Positions 51,708 through 62,849 of a DNA stretch of 64,000 bases are shown here, in pieces. This stretch comes from Vandammella animalimorsus (GTDB lineage: Bacteria > Pseudomonadota > Gammaproteobacteria > Burkholderiales > Burkholderiaceae_C). The translations under genes were made by a program, and so were the position numbers. The DNA lies in the NCBI RefSeq assembly GCF_002285265.1, contig NZ_NSJB01000001.1, positions 744,001-808,000 of the forward strand. The letters are read 5' to 3'. Position 1 is the stretch's first letter, and each line of letters begins with the position of its first letter. The notes beneath the pieces are model-generated. The model was not told the origin of the DNA and searched no databases. It saw only the letters and a program-made list of their open reading frames with translations.

Positions 51708-52868
51708 ATGCGCACCACATTGCTCTCCCCCCTGATTGCTTCGGCCGTGGCGCTGCTGTGCGCCTGCGGCGGCGGCAGCGATGAGGCCCCAGGCCCTGAC
51801 GCCAACCCGGGCCCTGGCAGCCACCAGCCGGGCACGCCCGATGCCGATCTGATCACGGCCCAGCCACGCGCGCGGCTGGCGCTGCTGTGGGGCCCGCTGC
51901 GCCCGGTCAGCGACGCGGCCCGCATGCAGCAGGCCGGTTGCGTGGATGGCCCAAGCGGCACGGAGGGCGGCCCGCTGCTGGGCCACACCCAGGCGCTGGC
52001 GCCGGCCCATGCCAGCGCCGCCTTGCTGACGCTGGAGCAAGGCGCCTGCGACAGGCAATGGCGCCTGCGGCGCCTGGATCTGGGCAACGGCCAGATGCAC
52101 ACCGTGTACACGGCGGCCCGGCCCGATTTTTCTGCGGCGCAGCCGCAGTCGCTGCTCTCGCCCAGCGCCGTGCTGGATCTGGGCCAGGGGCGCTACCTGA
52201 TTGCCGATTCGGACATTTTCACCGGCGGGCTGGGCATCACCCGGCGCGACAAGCCCGGTTTTGGTAATGGCCTTTGGCTGCTGCACGCCAATGGCCAGCT
52301 GCAACAGTTGGCAGGCTTTGCCACGCCCAACCAGCCAGGCGCGCCGGGACTCTTCCAGGATGGACAAAGGCCTGCGGCCAGTTTTTCATCGCTGACGGCG
52401 CTGTGCGCCTCGCACGAGCCGCAGCGCTTTTACGCGCTGGATGCCGGCGTGCTGCGCAGCATCGACCTCGATGGCCGGGTGACGACGCTGCGGCATGGGC
52501 CAGAGGGCCGGCAGTTGCAGGGGCTGGTGTGCGGCGTGGCTGGGCAGGCGCTGGCCGCACTGCGCCCGGAGGGCGATGCGCCACAGCAGGTAACGGCCGT
52601 GGAGCTGCCCAGCGGGCAGCAATACAGCCTGCCCAGGGCAGACTTTGCCTGGCTGGTATCGCTGGCTGGCAATGGGCGGGCCTGGCGGCGCGACCCCGAT
52701 CAACCTGGCAAGCTGCAGCTGTATGACCTGCAGCGCGCGCAGCCGATCGAAGGCACGACCGTGCATGCCCAGCACCCGCAACTGCAGGGCCTGGCATTCG
52801 CCGCCGGCGACGGCCAGACGCTGTACTACGCGGGCCGGCAGGCCCTGCTGCGCGTGCAGGCCGATTGA
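51708..52868 (+). CDS. Putative lipoprotein with beta-propeller (NHL-like) repeats
   Basis: A 386-residue exported protein. The signal peptide ends LLCAC with a lipobox-type Cys followed by GGGSDE; the Ala/Pro/Gly-rich linker after it is common for outer-membrane lipoproteins. The rest has repeating blocks such as GLWLLHANGQLQQLAGF, RFYALDAGVLRSIDLDGRV and QTLYYAGRQALLRVQ that fit a propeller of the NHL/SMP-30 kind. Function is unknown. GAAGGAGTT precedes the ATG at 51708; a longer open frame to 51333 lacks any signal. It is preceded by a hexanucleotide array. Confidence 0.7.
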   Translation: MRTTLLSPLIASAVALLCACGGGSDEAPGPDANPGPGSHQPGTPDADLITAQPRARLALLWGPLRPVSDAARMQQAGCVDGPSGTEGGPLLGHTQALAPAHASAALLTLEQGACDRQWRLRRLDLGNGQMHTVYTAARPDFSAAQPQSLLSPSAVLDLGQGRYLIADSDIFTGGLGITRRDKPGFGNGLWLLHANGQLQQLAGFATPNQPGAPGLFQDGQRPAASFSSLTALCASHEPQRFYALDAGVLRSIDLDGRVTTLRHGPEGRQLQGLVCGVAGQALAALRPEGDAPQQVTAVELPSGQQYSLPRADFAWLVSLAGNGRAWRRDPDQPGKLQLYDLQRAQPIEGTTVHAQHPQLQGLAFAAGDGQTLYYAGRQALLRVQAD

Positions 52869-52935
52869 GCGGGCGCTGCGAGCACGCGGCAACGCGCCAG
52901 CGCCCGCCGTAGCCTGCGTGCATGCCAAGGACCGC

Positions 52936-53012
52936 GCGCCTGTTCAAAACAAAACAAAGCAAAAGCCCGCGCGAGCGGGCTTTTGCTTTGTTTTGTTTTG
53001 TTTTGAACAGGC
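52936..53012. terminator. Bidirectional terminator framed by repeat-family ends
   Basis: The outer arms GCGCCTGTTCAAAAC and GTTTTGAACAGGC are the two ends of the repeat family. Inside, AAAGCAAAAGCCCGC pairs with GCGGGCTTTTGCTTT around GCGA, a classical terminator in both directions. The right end touches the glmM stop codon. It separates the convergent lipoprotein and glmM genes. Confidence 0.8.
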
Positions 53013-54344
53013 TCAGCCCTGCAGCACGCTGGCCAGGCGCTCGGCCCAGTGTTGCGCCAAGGCCGGATCCTGGGCTTCGACCATCAGGCGCAGCACCGGC
53101 TCGGTGCCGCTGGGGCGCACCAGCAGGCGGCCCTGGCCTTGCAGCGCAGCCTCGGCTTCGCGCATGGCGTTTTGGAAGGCCGCGTGCTGTTGCCAGGCGT
53201 CGCGGTCGGCCAGGCGCACGTTGATCATGGTCTGCGGGAACAGCTGCACGCCCTGCAGCGCCTGGGCCACGCTGTGGCCGCTGCGCACCACTTGCTGCAG
53301 CACCTGCAGCGCGCTGATGATGCCGTCGCCGGTGGTGTGCCGGTCCAGCGCCAGTAGGTGGCCGGAGCTTTCGCCGCCGAGCACCCAGCCATTGCGCTGC
53401 AGGGCCTCGATGACGTAGCGGTCGCCGACCTTGGCGCGCTGCATCGGGATGCCCAGGCGGGCAAAGGCCTGTTCGATGGCCAGGTTGGTCATCAGCGTGC
53501 CGACTACGCCCTGCACCGGCTCGCCGGCCTCCAGCCTGGCGCGCGCCATCAGGTACAGCAGCTCATCGCCATTGAACAGCCGCCCGCTGGCGTCAACCAG
53601 TTGCAGGCGGTCGGCATCGCCATCGAGCGCAATGCCGTAGTCGGCGCCGCTGGCGCGCACGCGCTCGATCAGCGCCTGCGGCGCGGTGGCGCCCACGTCC
53701 TGGTTGATGTTGAAGCCATCGGGCTCAGCCCCCATGGCGATGACTTCGGCGCCCAGCTCGTGAAACACCTTGGGCGCGCACTGGTAGGCCGCGCCGTGGG
53801 CGGCATCGACCACCAGCTTCAGCCCCTTGAGGCTGAGCTCGGTGGGGAAGGTGCTTTTGCAGAACTCGATGTAGCGCCCGGCCGCGTCGGTCATGCGCCG
53901 CGCCTTGCCCAGCGCGGCCGAGGGGGCCCACTGCGGCGGCAGGGCCAGGCCGCGCTCGACCTCTTCCTCCCACTCATCGGGCAGCTTGCTGCCCTGGGCG
54001 CTGAAGAATTTGATGCCGTTGTCCTCAAAGGGGTTGTGGCTGGCGCTGATGACCACGCCCAGATCGGCGCGCACGGCGCGCGTCAGGTAGGCCACGGCCG
54101 GGGTCGGGATGGGGCCGAGCAGCACCACGTCCACGCCGGCGGAGTTGAAGCCCGATTCCAACGCGCTTTCGAGCATGTAGCCAGAGATGCGCGTGTCCTT
54201 GCCGATGAGCACCGTCGCGGCGGCGTTGCCGGCCTTGAGCAGGCGGCCCACGGTGTGGCCCAGGTGCAGGATGAAGTCGGGGGTGATAGGGCTGCGACCG
54301 ACGGTGCCGCGAATGCCGTCGGTGCCGAAATACTGTTTGCTCAT
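53013..54344 (-). CDS. glmM: Phosphoglucosamine mutase
   Basis: Converts glucosamine-6-P to glucosamine-1-P for UDP-GlcNAc synthesis. The 443-residue enzyme has the phosphoserine loop [16 protein letters not shown], the metal-binding DGDADR region, GGESSGH and the C-terminal [15 protein letters not shown]. Begins [16 protein letters not shown]. Follows folP by 100 bases on the same strand, as in the conserved ftsH-folP-glmM order. Confidence 0.97.
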   Translation of the reverse strand: MSKQYFGTDGIRGTVGRSPITPDFILHLGHTVGRLLKAGNAAATVLIGKDTRISGYMLESALESGFNSAGVDVVLLGPIPTPAVAYLTRAVRADLGVVISASHNPFEDNGIKFFSAQGSKLPDEWEEEVERGLALPPQWAPSAALGKARRMTDAAGRYIEFCKSTFPTELSLKGLKLVVDAAHGAAYQCAPKVFHELGAEVIAMGAEPDGFNINQDVGATAPQALIERVRASGADYGIALDGDADRLQLVDASGRLFNGDELLYLMARARLEAGEPVQGVVGTLMTNLAIEQAFARLGIPMQRAKVGDRYVIEALQRNGWVLGGESSGHLLALDRHTTGDGIISALQVLQQVVRSGHSVAQALQGVQLFPQTMINVRLADRDAWQQHAAFQNAMREAEAALQGQGRLLVRPSGTEPVLRLMVEAQDPALAQHWAERLASVLQG

Positions 54345-54444
54345 GCGCCGCTATTGTGGGGCAGGGTTTTGGCCTGCCAACGCCAGGCCAGAGGGCGGAA
54401 ACCTTTGATTACGATTCTTGCCGCCAGCCGCCCTGCCCTATGGC

Positions 54445-55422
54445 TCAGCGCCATTGCTCAGCCCCGCCGTCCTGGCCCTGGGCCTGCATGGCCTGCCAGA
54501 CCTTGAGCGCATCGGCGGTGGCGGCCACGTCGTGCACGCGCACGATGCGCGCGCCGCGCTCCACGGCCAGCAGCGCGGCGGCCACGCTGGCGGCCTGGCG
54601 CTGGCCCACATCGCGGCCAGTCACCGCGCCCAGCGAGGATTTGCGCGACCAGCCCGCCAGCAGCGGGTAGCCCAGTTGCAGCAGCCTGGTCTGCTGCGCC
54701 AGCAGCGCGAAGTTCTGCGCCACGGTCTTGCCAAAGCCAATGCCGGGGTCGAGCACGATGCGCTCGGCAGCCACGCCGGCCTGGCGCAGCGCCTGGGCGC
54801 GCCCGGCCAGAAAGCCCTGCACCGTGGCCACGGCATCGCCGGTCAGCGGCTCGCGCTGCATGGTCTCGGGCTCGCCGTGCATGTGCATCAGGCACACGCC
54901 GCAGCGCGGGTGCTCGGCCACGGCCTGCAACGCGCCAGGCTGGCGCAGCGCCCAGATGTCGTTGACGATGTCCGCGCCCAGCGCCAGGGCCGCGCGCATG
55001 ACCTCGGGCTTGTAGGTATCGACCGAGATGGGCACGCCCAGGCGCACGGCCTCGGCCAGCACAGGCTGCAGGCGGCGCAGCTCCTCCTCCAGCGGCACGG
55101 CCGCGCTGCCCGGGCGCGAGGATTCGGCGCCGATGTCCAGAATGTCCGCGCCCTCCCCGATCAGCTGCTCGCAATGGCGCAGCGCGGCGCTGACGCTGGC
55201 ATGCCGGCCACCATCGGAAAAGGAATCGGGCGTGAGGTTGACGATGCCCATAAGCAACGGGCGCTGCAGGCTCAACGCGTGGCGGGCGGTCTGCCAGATG
55301 GCTGGCGCGCCGCGCTGGCCACTGGCCTGATGCGCGGCCTGATTAGTGGCGTGATCGCTGGCCGGGGCGCAGGGCTGCGCAGAGCTGGGGGCGCTGTTGG
55401 GCACGGTGGGGCATGGCTCCAT
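54445..55422 (-). CDS. folP: Dihydropteroate synthase
   Basis: Condenses p-aminobenzoate with dihydropterin pyrophosphate, the sulfonamide target. The 325-residue protein has the pterin-binding signature LLMGIVNLTPDSFSDGG, DIGAESSRPGS, and CLMHMHGEPETMQ, VLDPGIGFGKT, GWSRKSSLG. A 45-residue low-complexity leader precedes the domain, so the start is uncertain; ATGs at 55422 and slightly upstream are possible. Its usual upstream neighbour ftsH is separated by an inserted gene. Confidence 0.92.
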   Translation of the reverse strand: MEPCPTVPNSAPSSAQPCAPASDHATNQAAHQASGQRGAPAIWQTARHALSLQRPLLMGIVNLTPDSFSDGGRHASVSAALRHCEQLIGEGADILDIGAESSRPGSAAVPLEEELRRLQPVLAEAVRLGVPISVDTYKPEVMRAALALGADIVNDIWALRQPGALQAVAEHPRCGVCLMHMHGEPETMQREPLTGDAVATVQGFLAGRAQALRQAGVAAERIVLDPGIGFGKTVAQNFALLAQQTRLLQLGYPLLAGWSRKSSLGAVTGRDVGQRQAASVAAALLAVERGARIVRVHDVAATADALKVWQAMQAQGQDGGAEQWR

Positions 55423-55540
55423 GATGCGGCAGGGCGCCCATGTGGCGGTGGCCAAGCCATCGCCGGGGCGCCCCGCTCGGGAAAGTGAGGGGAAGCAGGC
55501 CTGCGCAAGCCGCAGGCTGAACTCGTGCAGAAACTTTGAA

Positions 55541-55568
55541 AGGCCTTTCCCCCTACGGGAGAAGGCCT
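55541..55568 (-). terminator. Hairpin downstream of the inserted gene
   Basis: AGGCCTT and AAGGCCT arms around a loop, followed on the minus strand by TTTC. The poor T-run makes terminator function uncertain; poly-A/poly-T sequence at 55569-55590 lies on the other side. Confidence 0.4.
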
Positions 55569-55646
55569 GAAAAAAAGGGAAAAAAACTGGGGGGTGGGCC
55601 CAAAAGGCATACAAGCCCTGCGCCTTGATTGCCCATCCCGCATTGC

Positions 55647-56438
55647 TTATTTCAATTCCAGCCCGTTTTTGGTAATGTGCATCAAATCGGGATCGATACC
55701 GCCGCTCTTCAGGCTTTGCCGCGCCAGTTTCGCCGCTTCGCTGCGCCCTTGCGGATCGTTTGCCAATTTTGCCTGCGCATAGATCTGCACAAACGTCATC
55801 CACAGCATGCCTTCGGCAGCGCGCTGTTTTTGTTCGTCATTCATCGCCAGCACGGTTTGATCCTCGCTCATCGCCGCGCGCAATTGCGTATATAGCCCGC
55901 TATTGGGCTTCTCTGTGCCTTCGTGCTGATGGATGGCTCCGTAATTGACGGCAAGCCAGAGCGTCATCGCGGTGGCAAGGCTGTCGGGGGGCAGGCCGTT
56001 TGCTTTGATCTGTTGGCGCATCAAATCCATCGCCCCCCAGTTGCGCATCGCGCGAATATCGGCAAGCGTTTGTGCATCTGCTCCGTTTTTCTGTGCATGG
56101 GCATAAAAATCAGTGAGGAAATCTTCCATGACCGCCGCACTCACGGCCGCAGAGTGCCGATATTCATACGCCGAGGGGTTGAGTTTCGGCTTAGGCGCAA
56201 CTTCTTTTTTATCGCTGCTTGTTTCGCTTTTTTTCCCACTGCTGCGGCTGCTGTAGCGTTGCGACAGTTTTCGGTTGTAATCGACGGTTTGTTGGTACAT
56301 CCGTGCGCGCGACCAATCGGCGTAACCGCCGCCCGGGTCTGACCATGAAAACGTTCCGCCGTAATAGGCAGATGCCTGCCCAGCGAGCAACAGCCCGAGC
56401 GCCAACCCGCCAATGCACCGAAAAGCCTTGTTTTTCAT
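55647..56438 (-). CDS. Hypothetical exported protein of low GC, inserted between ftsH and folP
   Basis: A 263-residue protein with a clear signal peptide (AFRCIGGLALGLLLAGQASA) and a strong GGAGGTGA site before the ATG at 56438. After a Ser/Lys-rich stretch (about 65-95), NPSAYEYRHSAAVSAAVMEDFLTDF and DQTVLAMNDEQKQRAAEGML mark a helical domain. The text recalls the DUF6683-type exported proteins, but the match is from memory and tentative. Base composition is visibly lower than its neighbours (33/60 and 28/60 G+C in two lines counted, while flanking genes are near 65-70%), which suggests transfer. No mobile gene accompanies it. Confidence 0.7.
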   Translation of the reverse strand: MKNKAFRCIGGLALGLLLAGQASAYYGGTFSWSDPGGGYADWSRARMYQQTVDYNRKLSQRYSSRSSGKKSETSSDKKEVAPKPKLNPSAYEYRHSAAVSAAVMEDFLTDFYAHAQKNGADAQTLADIRAMRNWGAMDLMRQQIKANGLPPDSLATAMTLWLAVNYGAIHQHEGTEKPNSGLYTQLRAAMSEDQTVLAMNDEQKQRAAEGMLWMTFVQIYAQAKLANDPQGRSEAAKLARQSLKSGGIDPDLMHITKNGLELK

Positions 56439-56555
56439 CTTCACCTCCTGAAAACTCTCCTGAAACAACGCCGCCGCATGATGCGGCTGGCAGCTTGCAC
56501 TTCAGCTCGCAGCGCAACACCCCAAATGGGAATGGGCGCTGCGCTGGGGCTGGAG

Positions 56556-56698
56556 TTTAGGGCCTGTTGAGATTTGGCGTTGCGGCGGTGTTTTCGGTCA
56601 AAACTGTGCAACTGCCACATTGAAAACGCTTGCAAGGCGCTCATGCCTTGCAAGCGTTTTCTTCTTGCGTCTGAATGGCTGTTTCAACAGCCCTTAGA
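56556..56698. repeat. 143 bp inverted-end element downstream of ftsH
   Basis: The ends TTTAGGGCCTGTTGAGA and TTTCAACAGCCCTTAGA are inverted with few mismatches. They resemble, but are not the same as, the GAGCCTGTTCAAA family. The element encloses the ftsH terminator. Confidence 0.5.
56621..56663 (-). terminator. Terminator after ftsH
   Basis: GAAAACGCTTGCAAGGC and GCCTTGCAAGCGTTTTC pair perfectly over 17 bases around GCTCAT; the A/T ends make it usable in both directions. Confidence 0.85.
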
Positions 56699-56706
56699 CC
56701 CAGTTC

Positions 56707-58644
<1,938 letters not shown>

Positions 58645-59011
58645 GCCACTGCTCCTGAGTACTGAGTAATCGTGCCGCTGCCGCCATTGGGCCAGCTACC
58701 CAGGCCTGGCGGCGCTGATCGCCTGGGTCGGAAAAAGAGGTTGAGGAAAAACAAAAGGCGCGCTACACCGCTCTGGGCGTGCCCCGCGCGCTGCCAACAG
58801 GCACCAGGGCCAACTGCTCTGCGTTGTGTCACAGCCATAGCCCATGTGCGGGGCATTCTATGCTTTTCAAGCCGCTCAGACAGGTGAAGGGTTACTGCGC
58901 CGCAGGGGGTATTGCAGGGCGGGTTTCAGGGCCTTTGAACCGACCTTCAACAGGGCTTCAACAGGCCTTGGAGCGCCCTGCCCCAGCGGGCGATGCATTG
59001 GCTTGCCCGCC
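58645..59011. other. 367 bp region between ftsH and recQ, no gene seen
   Basis: No ORF is convincing. It contains the ftsH promoter. CAACAGG repeats at about 58940-58970 (CTTCAACAGGGCTTCAACAGG) resemble fragments of the inverted-end elements, but are too short to assign. Confidence 0.35.
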
Positions 59012-60892
59012 TCAACTGCTGGCGCACACGCGCAGCAGCTCTTGCCCGTAGGCGTCGAGCTTTTTCTGCCCCACGCCGGAGATGGCGCTGAGCGCCTGCA
59101 GGCTGCGGGGGTTTTCGCTGGCAATGGCCAGCAAGGTGGCATCGGCAAAGACCACGAAGGCCGGCAGCTGGTGCTGCTGGGCCACTTCGCGCCGCCAGGC
59201 CTTGAGCGCCTCAAAGCGCTGGCGGCTGGCATCGTCCAGCGCGGCCAGGCGCTCTTGGCGGCTTTGGCGCTCGCTGCCGCTCTGGGTGCCCTGGGCGGCG
59301 CTGCGCCGGGCCTGGCGCTCGATGCGGCGTAGCTGCAGCGGGCGCTGGCCGGCCAGCACGCTGCGGGCCGCCGGGCCCAGGCGCAGGGTGTTGAAGGCCT
59401 GGGCATCGGCCACAACGGCGTCGATGGCAATCAGCTGCCGCACGACGCTGCCCCATTCGCGCTCGCCGATCTCCTGGCCAATGCCGAAGGTGCTCAAGCC
59501 CTGGTGGCCGTATTGCTCGACCTTGGGCGTGGCCTTGCCGCGCAGAATGTCGATCAGGTGCCCCGCGCCGAAGTGAATGCCGCTTTTTTGCTGCACGCGG
59601 TAGATGCAGCTGAGCAGCTTGCGCGCCGCATCGGTGGCGTCCCAGGTGGCCGGCGGGTTCAGGCAGTTGTCGCAATTGCCGCAGGGCTGGGCCTGCTCGC
59701 CAAAGTAAGCCAGCAGGCGCTGGCGGCGGCATTCGGTGGTCTCGGCCATGGCCAGCAGCGCATCGAGTTTGGCGCGCATGACCTGCCGATAGGCCTCGCT
59801 GGCCGGGCTTTGCGGGTCGTCGATCATGCGCCGCTGGTTGACCACGTCGGCCAGGCCATAGGCCATCCAGGCATCGGCGGGCTCGCCGTCGCGCCCGGCA
59901 CGGCCCGTCTCCTGGTAGTAGCCCTCGATGTTCTTGGGCATGTCCAGATGCGCCACGAAGCGCACGTCGGGCTTGTCGATGCCCATGCCAAAGGCGATGG
60001 TGGCCACCATCACCAGCGCGTCCTCGCGCAGAAAGCGGTCCTGATGGCGCTGGCGCACATCGGGCGGCAGGCCGGCGTGGTAGGGCAAGGCGTCAATGCC
60101 CTGCTCCAGCAGCCACTGGGCGGTGTCCTCAACCTTCTTGCGGCTTTGGCAATAGACGATGCCGGCATCGCCCTCGTGCTCGTCCTCGATGAAGCGCAGC
60201 AGCTGGCGGCGCGCATCGCTCTTTTCCACCACTTGGTAGAAGATGTTGGGGCGGTCGAAGCTGCTGATGAACTGCCGCGCCTGCTGCAACTGCAGGCGCT
60301 CGATGATGTCGGCGCGGGTGATGGCATCGGCCGTGGCCGTCAGCGCAATGCGCGGCACCGTGGGGTAGCGCTCGTGCAGCAGGCTGAGCTGGCGGTACTC
60401 GGGGCGAAAGTCATGGCCCCATTGGCTCACGCAGTGCGCCTCGTCGATGGCAAACAGCGCCAATTGGCCGCGTTGGTACAAGCCATCGAGAAACTCCAGA
60501 AAGCCCGGCGTGGTGATGCGCTCGGGCGCCACGTACAGCAGGCAGGTCTGGCCACGCCAGGCGCGCGCCTGCACGGCCTGGGCCTGGGAAAAGTCCAACG
60601 CCGAATGCAGGCCATCGGCGGCCACGCCCACCTCCTGCAGCGCGCGCACCTGGTCGTGCATCAGCGCAATCAGCGGCGAGACCACGATGCTCATTCCCTT
60701 GCCCTGCTCGCGCCGGGCAATCGCCGGGATCTGGTAGCACAGCGACTTGCCGCCGCCAGTGGGCATCAGCACCAGCGCATCGCCACCAGCTATCACGGTG
60801 TCGATGATCTGGGCCTGCAGCCCGCGAAACTGCGGGTAGCCAAACACCTGTTGCAGGATTTGCAGCGCCTGCGGGCAATCGGAACTGGACAC
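59012..60892 (-). CDS. recQ: ATP-dependent DNA helicase RecQ
   Basis: A 626-residue superfamily 2 helicase: Walker [23 protein letters not shown] box ([18 protein letters not shown]), aromatic-rich loop, helicase C domain with [18 protein letters not shown] and GRAGRDG, RecQ zinc-binding domain ([12 protein letters not shown] and CGNCDNC), winged-helix and C-terminal HRDC domain. The start is GTG at 60892; an in-frame TGA two codons upstream rules out a longer start. Divergent from the AEC transporter gene. Confidence 0.95.
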   Translation of the reverse strand: MSSSDCPQALQILQQVFGYPQFRGLQAQIIDTVIAGGDALVLMPTGGGKSLCYQIPAIARREQGKGMSIVVSPLIALMHDQVRALQEVGVAADGLHSALDFSQAQAVQARAWRGQTCLLYVAPERITTPGFLEFLDGLYQRGQLALFAIDEAHCVSQWGHDFRPEYRQLSLLHERYPTVPRIALTATADAITRADIIERLQLQQARQFISSFDRPNIFYQVVEKSDARRQLLRFIEDEHEGDAGIVYCQSRKKVEDTAQWLLEQGIDALPYHAGLPPDVRQRHQDRFLREDALVMVATIAFGMGIDKPDVRFVAHLDMPKNIEGYYQETGRAGRDGEPADAWMAYGLADVVNQRRMIDDPQSPASEAYRQVMRAKLDALLAMAETTECRRQRLLAYFGEQAQPCGNCDNCLNPPATWDATDAARKLLSCIYRVQQKSGIHFGAGHLIDILRGKATPKVEQYGHQGLSTFGIGQEIGEREWGSVVRQLIAIDAVVADAQAFNTLRLGPAARSVLAGQRPLQLRRIERQARRSAAQGTQSGSERQSRQERLAALDDASRQRFEALKAWRREVAQQHQLPAFVVFADATLLAIASENPRSLQALSAISGVGQKKLDAYGQELLRVCASS

Positions 60893-61234
60893 GGCTCAAC
60901 CCCAAGCGGCACGGCCGCCAGGCCGCGCCCACATCAAAAAAGCCCGCCATTATGAAAGCATCGCGCCCAGCGCCAAAGGCTCATGGCGCAGCGTTGGCCA
61001 GATTCGGCTTGCGCAGCGGTTTGCCAAGGCACAGGCCGCAGATGCAAGGCGCAAATACGCGCAAGTGCGCGCAAGCTCGGGCGCCTTGCACACCGCTTCA
61101 ACGCAGCAGCTGCGCAGGCTTGAGCAAAAACACCGCCGCAATACGGCAAGCCCAACAGCCCCTACACTTGCCGCCGCGCTGGCGCAGCGCCCCGCTTGCG
61201 CCGCCTTGCCATCCATGCCCACGGTGCCCCTCGC
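60893..61234. other. 342 bp divergent region between recQ and an AEC transporter gene
   Basis: No further gene or repeat was recognised. It must hold both promoters; no good -35/-10 pair was found. Confidence 0.35.
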
Positions 61235-62221
61235 GTGTCCTCCATTCTTGCCATCATCTTCCCCGTGTTTGGCCTGATCCTGGCCGGCTGGCTGTGCCGC
61301 CGCCTGCGGGTGCTGGGCCCGGCCGCCGCTGCCGAGCTGGGGCGCTTTGTGGTCTGGCTGGCCCTGCCGGCCATGCTGTTTCTCATCATGGCCAAGGCCG
61401 ACTGGCGCCAGCTGTACCAGCCGGCCTTCACGGCCACCTTCGCGCTGGCCGGCCTGGGCCTGTTTGCCGCCGTGGCCGCCGTGCAGCGCTGGCGCGGCCG
61501 CAGCCTGGCCGATGCCAGCGTCGATGCCCTCGCCGCGGCCTACCCCAACACCGGCTACATGGGCTTTCCGCTGACCTTTTTGCTCGCCGGCCAGGCCTCG
61601 CTGGTGCCCACCACCATCGCCACCATGCTGGTGGTGTGCGTGATGTTCGGCCTGGCCATCTTGCTGATCGAATACGCCCGCCTGCCCGCCGGGCAGCGCC
61701 AGCCCTGGCTGCTGCTGCCGCGCATCACCTGGTCGCTGCTGAAAAACCCCTTGATCGCCGCGCCGCTGGCTGGCGCCCTGTATGCCGCCACCGGCTGGCC
61801 GCTGCCGGTCAGCGGCGCACAATTGCTGCAACTGCTCGCGGGCGCGGCCAGCCCCTGCGCGCTGGTCAGCCTGGGGCTGTTCCTGGCCAGCCCGGCCGCA
61901 TCGGCCGGCAGCGCCGCGCCCCAGGCGCTGGGCGACCGGCAGGCCAGCGCACTGGCCTGGCAATTGACGGCCGTCAAACTCCTGCTGCTGCCGCTGCTGA
62001 CCTGGGCGCTGGGCGCCTGGGTCTTCCAGCTGCCGGCCACGCCGCTGCTGCTGGCCGTGCTGCTGGCCGCCCTGCCCACCGGCACCGGCCCCTACATGCT
62101 GGCCGACCTGTACGGGCGCGACGGCAGCGTGACGGCGCGCACCGTGCTGTTTTCCACCATCGCCTCAGTGGCCACACTGGCCGCCCTGATCCACTGGATG
62201 GGGCCTGCGGCGATGGAATAG
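61235..62221 (+). CDS. AEC-family (auxin efflux carrier-like) permease
   Basis: An inner-membrane transporter of about 328 residues with ten hydrophobic segments and the AEC pattern: IIFPVFGLILAGWLCRRL at the start, AYPNTGYMGFPLTFLLAGQ, ASPCALVSLGLFLA and PTGTGPYMLADLYGRD near the C-terminus. Bacterial members export malonate, malate or other organic acids; the substrate is not known here. The start was set at the GTG 61235 (MSSILAII); a TTG at 61196 is further upstream. Sixteen bases separate it from the low-GC small gene. Confidence 0.85.
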   Translation: MSSILAIIFPVFGLILAGWLCRRLRVLGPAAAAELGRFVVWLALPAMLFLIMAKADWRQLYQPAFTATFALAGLGLFAAVAAVQRWRGRSLADASVDALAAAYPNTGYMGFPLTFLLAGQASLVPTTIATMLVVCVMFGLAILLIEYARLPAGQRQPWLLLPRITWSLLKNPLIAAPLAGALYAATGWPLPVSGAQLLQLLAGAASPCALVSLGLFLASPAASAGSAAPQALGDRQASALAWQLTAVKLLLLPLLTWALGAWVFQLPATPLLLAVLLAALPTGTGPYMLADLYGRDGSVTARTVLFSTIASVATLAALIHWMGPAAME

Positions 62222-62237
62222 GCACGGAGGCGCACCA

Positions 62238-62534
62238 ATGGCTGTCAATCAGGTTCTGGCCCCTGGCGTGGCTGTGGGCGATGTCGTACTGCTGAAGAAA
62301 ATCCCTGATTGGCTGGTCTCAGATTCCAGCCTGGAGGAATTCTTCCGATTCATGCGCTATATCGGGCGCAAATCGCTGGTCACGGAAATCGACCCATACG
62401 GCTATTACTGGCTTGGCTTTGGCAGCACGCAGCAAAGGCCGGATGGGGCCATCTATACCGGCGACTCTTTCTGTGTGACGGGCAATTGCATACAAAAATG
62501 CACCGACTTTGATTTCAATTGGCTTGAGCCATGA
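62238..62534 (+). CDS. Small hypothetical protein, low GC
   Basis: A 98-residue acidic protein with no signal or membrane segment. GGAGG at 62226-62230 gives a proper ribosome binding site. The text DPYGYYWLGFGSTQQRPDG and YTGDSFCVTGNCIQ shows aromatic-rich beta strands. Composition is well below the neighbours (25/60 G+C in one line counted). Its size, acidity and isolation would fit an orphan immunity protein, but this is only inference. Its stop overlaps the next small ORF by four bases (ATGA). Confidence 0.6.
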   Translation: MAVNQVLAPGVAVGDVVLLKKIPDWLVSDSSLEEFFRFMRYIGRKSLVTEIDPYGYYWLGFGSTQQRPDGAIYTGDSFCVTGNCIQKCTDFDFNWLEP

Positions 62535-62635
62535 CCAGAGACAACAATCCAATGCTGCCCCCTCCTGATACCCATCAAAGGTTCAAATATTTCACGCAGG
62601 CCACTGAGGAACAGCAAGGCGCTACTGCCCACTGA
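62531..62635 (+). CDS. 34-residue small ORF coupled to the preceding gene
   Basis: It starts on the ATGA overlap with the 98-residue gene and ends at TGA 62633-62635, giving a hydrophilic peptide (begins MTRDNNPMLPPP). A terminator follows directly, so the two ORFs form a closed unit. Too short for family recognition; it may also be the decayed start of a longer gene. Confidence 0.4.
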   Translation: MTRDNNPMLPPPDTHQRFKYFTQATEEQQGATAH

Positions 62636-62643
62636 TTGACTGA

Positions 62644-62683
62644 GTCGATTTCAAACTTCGTTTTGAGATCGACTGGTTTTTTT
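62644..62683 (+). terminator. Terminator of the small low-GC unit
   Basis: GTCGATTTCAAA pairs with TTTTGAGATCGAC around CTTCG, followed by TGGTTTTTTT. It ends four bases before the full repeat copy. Confidence 0.85.
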
Positions 62684-62686
62684 CTT

Positions 62687-62849
62687 AGAGCCTGTTCAAA
62701 ATCTCGGCGCGAGTGGGCAAGAAGCGGTTTGGGATGGGCTGCAAGGCGCAAAACGCAGCCATAGCTGGGGCTATGGCGAGGCTTTGCAACGCAGCAGAGC
62801 GCCCAAATCCGCTCTCTTGACCGCCGTGCAAAGATTTTGAACAGGCTCT
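62687..62849. repeat. Full 163 bp copy (B) of the inverted-end repeat element
   Basis: Ends AGAGCCTGTTCAAAATCT and AGATTTTGAACAGGCTCT are perfect inverted repeats apart from the internal bases. The interior matches copy A at 20061 over long blocks, including TTTGGGATGGGCTGCAAGGC and CATAGCTGGGGCTATGGCGA. On the right it touches the stop codon of the next gene (minus strand TAA then GAGCCTG). TTA stands on both sides of GAGCC...GGCTC, a possible 3 bp target duplication. Confidence 0.9.
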
